A DNA stretch of 44,545 nucleotides from an uncultured Candidatus Actinomarina sp. (GTDB lineage Bacteria; Actinomycetota; Acidimicrobiia; Actinomarinales; Actinomarinaceae), in NCBI GenBank assembly GCA_902510965.1, contig CABXDM010000005.1, forward strand, positions 1 through 44,545. The letters are read 5' to 3'. A program made the translations under genes and the position numbers. Numbering within the stretch: position 1 is the stretch's first letter; each line of letters opens with the position of its first letter. Positions 37,947-44,545 of the stretch are shown one piece after another. A model generated the notes under the pieces. The model was not told the DNA's origin. It ran no database searches and saw only the letters and a program-made list of their open reading frames with translations.

Positions 37947-38570
37947 ATGGACACTTTCATGGATGAAATAAAAAATATTAAAATGCTAACAAGGGTAGTT
38001 GCAGTGGGGGTACTAGTTAACTTTGCAATTATCGCACTTCTACAAGGGCCAGAAGCAGTAGGTTTTGATCCAACTTTTGGAACAATTACAGCAATTCTCA
38101 ACTTTGTAATAGCATTCTGTACATCAGGTGTTCTTATGGGAATATATGTTGTATTTGATGTAAAAAAGACATTTGACTTAGCGCATATGCATAACGTATT
38201 GTTTGTCGCTGTTTGTGTTCAAATGATTTTTTCCTTAGGGGCAGTTTTTACTTACAATAGTGTATTTGAAAATGTTTTAACTGCAAGTCAAGTTGGTGCA
38301 ATTGGAGGATCGATCACTAATACTATATTTTTCCTATATGGTATGTATGCATACTTGTTAGTGACTAGAGATCATAACAACTTATTAAGCAGTAGAACCC
38401 AAACTGTCGGGAAGGTCTTTGCCGGAATCATAGTTCCAGTGCAAGTATTAACTTTATTTGGTTTAATACCAGCAGCAGTTTTCGCACCTCTCTTTGTTCT
38501 TGGTGGAGTTATTTTATACCCTCTACTTATGATTGGTATAGGGGATGCAATAGGAAACTATTCAGAATAA
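37947..38570 (+). CDS. Polytopic membrane protein, unknown
   Basis: 207 aa with several hydrophobic segments; AGGAAAAT upstream of ATG. Confidence 0.75.
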   Translation: MDTFMDEIKNIKMLTRVVAVGVLVNFAIIALLQGPEAVGFDPTFGTITAILNFVIAFCTSGVLMGIYVVFDVKKTFDLAHMHNVLFVAVCVQMIFSLGAVFTYNSVFENVLTASQVGAIGGSITNTIFFLYGMYAYLLVTRDHNNLLSSRTQTVGKVFAGIIVPVQVLTLFGLIPAAVFAPLFVLGGVILYPLLMIGIGDAIGNYSE

Positions 38571-38585
38571 ACAGAAGGGGTAAAT

Positions 38586-39221
38586 GTGTACTTTAGAATA
38601 ACTATTCCATCCTTACAAGATGACAAAAAAGATGAAGCAATCTCTTTTGTCAGAGACAAAGTGATGACTGAGTTTGACGGAACACCTGGCTTGCTTTCAA
38701 TGTCGGCTGCCATTACAGGAGAAGTTTCTGCAATAAATATGTCTGCATGGGAAAATAAAGAATCAAGCGAAGCAGCTGCAGAAAAGATTCAAGCGACCTT
38801 AGCCGAGGCAGCTTCTTTCATGGCCGCACCACCTATAATTTATGAGGGGGAAGCAGTATATGGAAATGTTTATAAAGGTATTACTGTGGGTGAGCAGAAA
38901 CCAAGTTATCTGAGACTAGTTGTAGGTGTTGCTAAAGACACTAACGCCGTCTTAAACTTTTTAAAAGAAAAAGTCGAACCTATTTATGAAGATTCAGATG
39001 GACTTCAAATAACAGGGGCAATCTTTGATGGCAATAGCGCAATAAGTTGGAATTTCTGGGATAGCAAAGAAGCCATGGATACAGCAGTTGAAAAATTACA
39101 ATCAGCTTTGGATAGCGAATCAGAGTCCAATTTATTTGATGGAGATACATTAGCATATATGGGTCCCGTGTTTGCAGCTAATCTATTTAGAGATTTTAAT
39201 GAAGGAGACTCCCCTTTATAG
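38586..39221 (+). CDS. Tandem dimeric alpha/beta-barrel (ABM-like) domain protein
   Basis: Two related halves (MYFRITIPSL...SMSAAITGEVSAINMSAWENKESSEAAAEKIQ; SYLRLVVGVA...QITGAIFDGNSAISWNFWDSKEAMDTAVEKLQ); GTG start. Confidence 0.6.
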   Translation: MYFRITIPSLQDDKKDEAISFVRDKVMTEFDGTPGLLSMSAAITGEVSAINMSAWENKESSEAAAEKIQATLAEAASFMAAPPIIYEGEAVYGNVYKGITVGEQKPSYLRLVVGVAKDTNAVLNFLKEKVEPIYEDSDGLQITGAIFDGNSAISWNFWDSKEAMDTAVEKLQSALDSESESNLFDGDTLAYMGPVFAANLFRDFNEGDSPL

Positions 39222-39223
39222 GC

Positions 39224-39400
39224 ATGGATGACCCCATAATTAAGAGATCCAAAACTCCGATGAAGTCAGAGAATTTGATAAAAAAGATTTCCTGAAGAGA
39301 TCTCTTTTATATTCCACAAAAACCACATGACATTTGTGTTGTTGGAGATGAAGATTATGTATCAATTCATACTGCCGGAGCCGACAAGTATGTCGATTAG
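39224..39400 (+). pseudogene. Small ORF interrupted by an in-frame TGA (possible LytTR-like remnant)
   Basis: One frame: MDDPIIKRSKTPMKSENLIKKIS*RDLFYIPQKPHDICVVGDEDYVSIHTAGADKYVD*; TGA at 39293-39295. Confidence 0.45.
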
Positions 39401-39431
39401 TAAAATATAAAACTCAATAGAATACGCTTAT

Positions 39432-40505
39432 ATGCCTAGCCAAAGAAGATATGATATTGATGCATTGCGGTCTATTGCAATGTTCCTACTTATTTTTTAT
39501 CATCTTGGAATATCTTTTACTTCTATTGCTCCATATATCATATTTGTTCAAAACAAACGAGTCACAGATAGTTTATGGATCATTCTCAGCTTGCTGAACA
39601 CCTGGAGAATCCCGCTTGTTTTTTTGATAGCAGGAATTGCCCTCCGATTATCTTTTCAAAAAAGAGGTAAATTTCAAATCTTAAAAGAAAGATTAAAAAT
39701 TTTGGGGCTTCCTTATATTTTTGGATCACTTACTTTTGGAGCTGCCTCTATCGCAATAGCTGCAACTTATTATGAGGGGTGGTCGAATGAATATCTGTGG
39801 TTAGGTGTGATTACAATTTTTGATGGAGTTCATCTATGGTTTTTAAAAAATATTCTTTTTTACTGCTTGTCACTTATTCCAATACTGAATCTAATTTCAA
39901 ATAAAGATTTGAAAGTAAATATTATTTCAAAACTTTTAAACAAACCTGCTGGGGTATTTGTGTTTTCTATCCCGGTAATCATAGAGGGACATTTGTTCAA
40001 CAATATAGACTATGCTTCATACGCAAACACCAGTCATGGTTTTGTCTTAGGATTCGTATGGTTTTTTACTGGTATTGTCCTTGTCTCTCAGGGTGATACT
40101 TTCTGGAATTCAAATAAAAGAAATTGGAAAATACATCTGTTTATAGGATTTGGTTTGTACTTCTATAGATTAATAAATAGTTTTGAAGGTGGTCTAGCCC
40201 TTGATAATCGCTTAATTGCATTTGAGTCATTTAATTTTATATTCGCAATGCTTGGATTGGGTGCGACCTATTTAAATAAGAATTCACCTCAGCTCACTTA
40301 TTACAAGACAGCTGTTTATCCGGTCTACATCGTACACCTACCTGTCCAGATGGCATTAATGTCTTACTTTGCAGATGTAAATATTCATCCAATTATTAAA
40401 CTCCCTCTTGTTCTATTCTTGATAGTTTTTTTAAGTTTGACGATTTACCATGCCATTAAAAATATTAAATTTTTAAGACCCTTATTTGGACTTAGAAACA
40501 AATAA
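39432..40505 (+). CDS. Acyltransferase family 3 membrane protein
   Basis: RRYDIDALRSIAMFLLIFYHLGISF, polytopic, HLWFLKNILFYCL. Confidence 0.93.
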   Translation: MPSQRRYDIDALRSIAMFLLIFYHLGISFTSIAPYIIFVQNKRVTDSLWIILSLLNTWRIPLVFLIAGIALRLSFQKRGKFQILKERLKILGLPYIFGSLTFGAASIAIAATYYEGWSNEYLWLGVITIFDGVHLWFLKNILFYCLSLIPILNLISNKDLKVNIISKLLNKPAGVFVFSIPVIIEGHLFNNIDYASYANTSHGFVLGFVWFFTGIVLVSQGDTFWNSNKRNWKIHLFIGFGLYFYRLINSFEGGLALDNRLIAFESFNFIFAMLGLGATYLNKNSPQLTYYKTAVYPVYIVHLPVQMALMSYFADVNIHPIIKLPLVLFLIVFLSLTIYHAIKNIKFLRPLFGLRNK

Positions 40506-40515
40506 GGGGCCATTT

Positions 40516-40641
40516 ATGAATAACAGAATGTTAGTGAGAGTAATTATCATTACAGTGCTTCTTATTTACTTATTTGTGTCTGAGGGTTACTTGGCAAGAA
40601 GGCTCACACAACTACCTGAGCTACTATTAAATAATTTTTAA
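40516..40641 (+). CDS. Small single-TM protein, unknown
   Basis: Own translation MNNRMLVRVIIITVLLIYLFVSEGYLARRLTQLPELLLNNF*; upstream AAGGGG; below the track cutoff. Confidence 0.5.
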   Translation: MNNRMLVRVIIITVLLIYLFVSEGYLARRLTQLPELLLNNF

Positions 40642-40655
40642 CCTATGGTTGTCCT

Positions 40656-41024
40656 ATGAAATTAACTGATTTTTCAACTGTGCAGTACATTAACCTAATT
40701 ACCTACAGGCGAGACAACACTCCAGTATCGACAGCTGTTTGGGTTGTTGGGATCGAGGATGCTTTATATGTGACAACAGGTAAAGTCTCCGGAAAAGTTA
40801 AGCGAATTAGGAATAATGGGAAAGCAACGATTCACGAAACTAATCAGTCAGGTTTACAAAAACTTTCAGAGGACTTAGACCTCCAAGCAACAATTGTTGA
40901 AGATCAAGTAGAGAAGCAGAACGGTATAAAAGCAATAACTAAGAAATATGGTCTTATGGCAAAGATGATGATGCGAGGACCTGATGAGGGTAGAGCTATC
41001 ATCAAGCTGACCAACTCTAAATAA
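40656..41024 (+). CDS. PPOX class (F420-dependent type) oxidoreductase
   Basis: YINLITYRRDNTPVSTAVWVVGIEDALYVTTGKVSGKVKRIRNNGKATIHETNQSG. Confidence 0.82.
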   Translation: MKLTDFSTVQYINLITYRRDNTPVSTAVWVVGIEDALYVTTGKVSGKVKRIRNNGKATIHETNQSGLQKLSEDLDLQATIVEDQVEKQNGIKAITKKYGLMAKMMMRGPDEGRAIIKLTNSK

Positions 41025-41031
41025 CACTAAT

Positions 41032-41085
41032 TTCACAAGAATAATTTATTTGTGAAAAAAAAATCACAAACTTTATTTATTGTGA
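41032..41085. repeat. Two tandem TCACAA...TTGTGA dyads between convergent genes
   Basis: TTCACAA-11nt-TTGTGAA then TCACAA-10nt-TTGTGA. Confidence 0.75.
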
Positions 41086-41087
41086 AG

Positions 41088-42278
41088 TTATTCAATCAAA
41101 TTTATAAAAAGTGAAGATGCAAGCAATAAGCATCCAAAAAGTCCTAAATATGCAGTTATTACAGGGTAAAGTCTTCTTGATTCTTTAATTTTGATAACAG
41201 AATAGTTTGTAATGGAGTAATACAATAGAACAAAGAAAGAGCTTAGTTTTACTGCCTCAACTACATCAAAGTATAATATTCCGACCACCACAACAATAGA
41301 GACAAGAATATCTGCAATGTAAGCTGAGTTAAATTTACTGTGGATACTACCAAGAGACTTCGGTAGATAGTTATCCCTAGACATAGCAACAACCACTCTG
41401 CTTATCCCCGGTATGAGTGCCAGCAGCACTGAAGCTGTTGCAATTGTTGAGGCTATAGAAATTAGAAATGAAAAATTAGAAAATCTTGATATATCAAAAG
41501 CAACTTTAAGTGGAGTTAAAGAGTTTTGAATTATGTCCGGATTAATAATTCCCAATGTGGCATAAGTAGTTAAGAAGTATATCGATACAGTTATTCCGAG
41601 ACCCGTAAGAATTGCTTTTGGAATAATTGTTTCTGGATTCTCGACTTCTTCCCCAAATGTTGCCAAGCGAGAATAGCCAGTAAATGCAAAAAACCAAATA
41701 CTACTACTCAAAAGTAGTGACTCTATTGTTAATCCTTTTGTGATAGGAATAACAAAATTAAAATTATCTGAAGAAACTACAGAAAAAATGTAGAACAGAA
41801 GAATACCCAATACAGAATAGACAAACCATTTTGCAACAGAGGCAGTCTTCGATGCACCAAAATAGCTAACAGTACCAATAGTAAAAACTAAGGCTATACC
41901 GGCAATCTTATGTGATGAGGGATATAAATAGTGTCCAAAGGTTAAAGCTATAGCAATAGAGCTAATAATTTTTCCAACGATAAAAGTTGTACCAGCAACA
42001 AGTGAGCTAGAATTTCCTAAAACTTTTCTGGCATATACATAGGTACCACCTGTTTCGGGATAGAGTCTTGCGAGCTGAGCTGAAGAGCTAGCATTCGAAA
42101 ATGCTAAAATACTAGCAATTAACAACCCAAACAATAAAGAATAAGAGGAAATAGTTGCTGCAGGTGCAATATTTAGAAATAAACCTGCACCAATCATTGA
42201 ACTCAGCCCTAAAAAGATTGAGTTTCGTAAGGTCAAAGTTCTTTTAAAGTTTTTCATCCTAGTTATTTGTATTACCAT
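41088..42278 (-). CDS. APC family amino acid permease
   Basis: SIFLGLSSMIGAGLFLNIAPA, RLYPETGGTYVYARKVLG, WFFAFTGYSRLATFGEEVENPETIIPKAI. Confidence 0.93.
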   Translation of the reverse strand: MVIQITRMKNFKRTLTLRNSIFLGLSSMIGAGLFLNIAPAATISSYSLLFGLLIASILAFSNASSSAQLARLYPETGGTYVYARKVLGNSSSLVAGTTFIVGKIISSIAIALTFGHYLYPSSHKIAGIALVFTIGTVSYFGASKTASVAKWFVYSVLGILLFYIFSVVSSDNFNFVIPITKGLTIESLLLSSSIWFFAFTGYSRLATFGEEVENPETIIPKAILTGLGITVSIYFLTTYATLGIINPDIIQNSLTPLKVAFDISRFSNFSFLISIASTIATASVLLALIPGISRVVVAMSRDNYLPKSLGSIHSKFNSAYIADILVSIVVVVGILYFDVVEAVKLSSFFVLLYYSITNYSVIKIKESRRLYPVITAYLGLFGCLLLASSLFINLIE

Positions 42279-42301
42279 CTAATAATATAGAAAATATAAA
42301 A

Positions 42302-43285
42302 ATGTTTGATAAATTAACACCCGTACCAATAAAAAACTCAAAACATAGAAACTTAATGATTTTTTCTATGAGCTGGTTTCTTATAGGAACATGGATTGAT
42401 GCAAGCGCTCATAGTTACCTCAATGAAGATTTAGAATCTTTTTTTACACCATGGCATGCTGTGTTATATTCCGGATATGCATTTTCTGTACTTTCTACGA
42501 TGTATATTAAAAATTCAATAAAAGATTACAGAATAGACATTGGTGTTTTGGGTGCAGTTATTTTTGGAATTGGTGGTGGACTCGATTTGCTCTGGCATAC
42601 CTTTCTTGGAATAGAACAGGGAGTTGAGCCACTAGTGTCTCCATCCCACCTAATGCTTTTTCTCGGTGCTTTTTTGATGTTGGCCTACGTATTTGCTTCT
42701 AGACCCAATAAAGAAAGCCTAGATACTCCTGCCGTAATTACAGTTGGTGCTGCTTTTAGTTTGATTACATTTATTACACAGTTTCTACACCCTTACTTGA
42801 ATGTCGGAGAATTTTTTTGGTACGGAATTGAAGAACTTGCAGCAGGTTCATTATTTTTCCAGGCGTTATTAGCAAGTATGATATTTGTCTTCATCATTAG
42901 ATTTAAACCTACTAAAAATCAAATATTCATAATGTACACCATGTCATTTTTGTACCTATCTTTTCACTCTGTTCTTGGTGATCTAGAACTTATGGCTGCA
43001 AAACTATTTTGGGGAGTATTATTTGGTTATTTAGGTTCTCGTATCACTGATTGGTATTACAACATAGAAAGTAAACAAAAAATGCAAATAGCTACTTCTC
43101 TAGTTGCAGGCTCCTATGGTCTCCTTTTTGTTCTTTACTTATTTGCTGCAAGTATTTACTTTGAGCAAGACATGGTTTGGAGATTCTATGGTCTAGGAGG
43201 ACTTGTTACCGTGCCATTACTTTTTGGTTATATGATCGGTGGCTTAGGTGTTAGTCCTGTTACTAAGGAAATTATTAATAATTAA
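42302..43285 (+). CDS. Uncharacterised His-rich polytopic membrane protein
   Basis: 327 aa; DASAHSYL, FFTPWHAVLYSGYA, GGGLDLLWHTFLGIEQGVEPLVSPSHLMLFLGAF. Confidence 0.75.
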   Translation: MFDKLTPVPIKNSKHRNLMIFSMSWFLIGTWIDASAHSYLNEDLESFFTPWHAVLYSGYAFSVLSTMYIKNSIKDYRIDIGVLGAVIFGIGGGLDLLWHTFLGIEQGVEPLVSPSHLMLFLGAFLMLAYVFASRPNKESLDTPAVITVGAAFSLITFITQFLHPYLNVGEFFWYGIEELAAGSLFFQALLASMIFVFIIRFKPTKNQIFIMYTMSFLYLSFHSVLGDLELMAAKLFWGVLFGYLGSRITDWYYNIESKQKMQIATSLVAGSYGLLFVLYLFAASIYFEQDMVWRFYGLGGLVTVPLLFGYMIGGLGVSPVTKEIINN

Positions 43286-43286
43286 A

Positions 43287-43982
43287 CTAGTAAGTTTTAA
43301 GTTCGTCGCCATCCATAAAAGATACATTATTGAATTCTTTTAATCTGAAGAAATGACCAGATGAAATTTTTGTAGATTTCAAAATTGTATGACCTGCATG
43401 TCTTGGTAGAAACTGTCTCCACGTCCATGGATACAGAGGCATGTTTAAAAAATAAGAAATAAGTACAGACATTGTTCCCGCATGAGAGATAATCATGAGT
43501 TTTTCTGTCTCATTATCTTCAAGGTTAAAAAGTCTGTCATATTTGTTATCAATACTGACTATTCCAAGCTCTGAAAGATTTTCACCAAGATTTGTAATGA
43601 TATTTTCACTAAAAGTCTTCATATATTCACCATGATTGTTGACCAACCATTCCTCAAAAGACTTACTATTACGCTTAATGAAAAATTCTTCAATTTCTTT
43701 ATTTGACTTACCGATGAGGTCTACTTCTTCACTATCTCGCATTTCCTGTAGCCAGTCGTGAACAATAATGTCTTCAGATACACCCGCTTCTTTGAACGGT
43801 GCAAGAGTTTGTTAGGCACGTAAAAGTGGAGATACCCATGTTTTATCAACTTCTCCCTTAGTAAAAATACTAGAAGATAGAAATGCTTGCCTAGTTCCTT
43901 TTTCAGTTAAACCAGGATCAAGATTATATTGATTATTTTTTAACCACTCTGGTTGCCCATGTCTTATAAGTACAATTTCCAT
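43287..43982 (-). pseudogene. Histidine phosphatase family protein interrupted by one in-frame TAA
   Basis: MEIVLIRHGQPEWLKN...TWVSPLLRA*QTLAPFKEAGVSEDIIVHDWLQEMRDSEEVDLIG...IISHAGTMSVLISYFL; same frame either side of the stop (plus-strand tta at 43812-43814). Confidence 0.82.
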
Positions 43983-44034
43983 TACAAAAACAATAGCCAA
44001 ATTGAGTTATTCTGATAGGAAAAGAAATAAAATA

Positions 44035-44475
44035 ATGAACAGAAAACTTTATAGATCACCGCAGAAGATGCTGCCAATACTTTTTACTGGCTTTTCTCTT
44101 TCATATGTATCTATTGACAATATTTTTAATGGCCCTCTTAGGAATTTTTTAAAAAACTATATTTCATTGAACGAATTTGGTTCAAACATCCGTGAGGAAG
44201 TTTTATACTATCTGATTTTACTCATAGGAGGTTTCCAACTCTTTACTGCTGTACAAAGTATTTTTCAGCCAGTTCTTGAACTATCAGAATACAAAATAGC
44301 AATGAGAACTTCTGAAAAACTTTTTACAGTTGTTAAAGACATACAAGACCTACAGGAAGCAGTTCTGCATGAAGACTATGTAAAATTTACGTTTAGTGAT
44401 GGGACCTACTCTGTATTCGTAGAAAACATAGAGGCAGACAAGTTAGAGAGCCTGTTGAATGAATTAAATGTCTAA
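44035..44475 (+). CDS. Hypothetical protein with hydrophobic segments
   Basis: AGGAAAAGAAAT precedes ATG 44035; MNRKLYRSPQKMLPILFTGFSLSYVS.... Confidence 0.65.
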   Translation: MNRKLYRSPQKMLPILFTGFSLSYVSIDNIFNGPLRNFLKNYISLNEFGSNIREEVLYYLILLIGGFQLFTAVQSIFQPVLELSEYKIAMRTSEKLFTVVKDIQDLQEAVLHEDYVKFTFSDGTYSVFVENIEADKLESLLNELNV

Positions 44476-44545
44476 AATGTTCGCGAAAAATAGATTAATG
44501 ATTTTCTTGCCAAACTGACCATTATTAGGTAAATTTATAAAACAC
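44464..44545 (-). CDS. Possible 3' end of a convergent CDS running off the window
   Basis: Open minus-strand frame ..CFINLPNNGQFGKKIINLFFANILDI*; only about 26 codons visible. Confidence 0.3.
   Translation of the reverse strand, partial: CFINLPNNGQFGKKIINLFFANILDI

Noticed and set aside
44476-44489. Inverted copy of the origin 14-mer TTTTCGCGAACATT as a second origin-type site
   Set aside because: Lies in an apparently coding minus-strand frame (FFANI) at the window edge; a chance match cannot be excluded, so not claimed as a separate site.

Overview
AT-rich chromosomal window spanning a probable replication-origin locus. It has actinobacterial-type synteny: gyrA-gyrB-(DUF721)-dnaN-dnaA run leftward, and rpmH-rnpA-yidD-yidC-jag-rsmG-parA-parB run rightward, followed by a CwlM-like protein, trxB, NUDIX and pcnA. 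A streamlined marine actinobacterium (Actinomarinales-like) is plausible, but that is inference because no rRNA is present. recF is absent between dnaN and gyrB, and murJ and trxA are not in the trxB block. Regulatory elements readable directly: a cobalamin riboswitch upstream of a BtuF-like gene (left edge, minus strand), a near-perfect parS inside rsmG, a double ARG box over the argR start, and two Zur/Fur-type palindromes between zur and znuA. The accessory half holds a ZnuABC zinc operon extended by a His/Asp-rich cupredoxin-like lipoprotein, a MacB/FtsX-type ABC pair, a FecR-domain lipoprotein with 11 paired-Cys modules and a Pro/Gly-rich tail, two uncharacterised His-rich polytopic membrane proteins, and several small ORFs missing from the ORF track. 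Three coding anomalies (znuC start, a small ORF with an in-frame TGA, a histidine phosphatase with an in-frame TAA) are either real decay/recoding or sequence errors. No CRISPR array, tRNA, rRNA, transposon or prophage was seen. The best candidates for undescribed biology are the paired-Cys FecR lipoprotein, the zinc-locus additions, and the 20-bp TTTTCGCGAA tandem beside an AT-rich stretch at the presumed origin.
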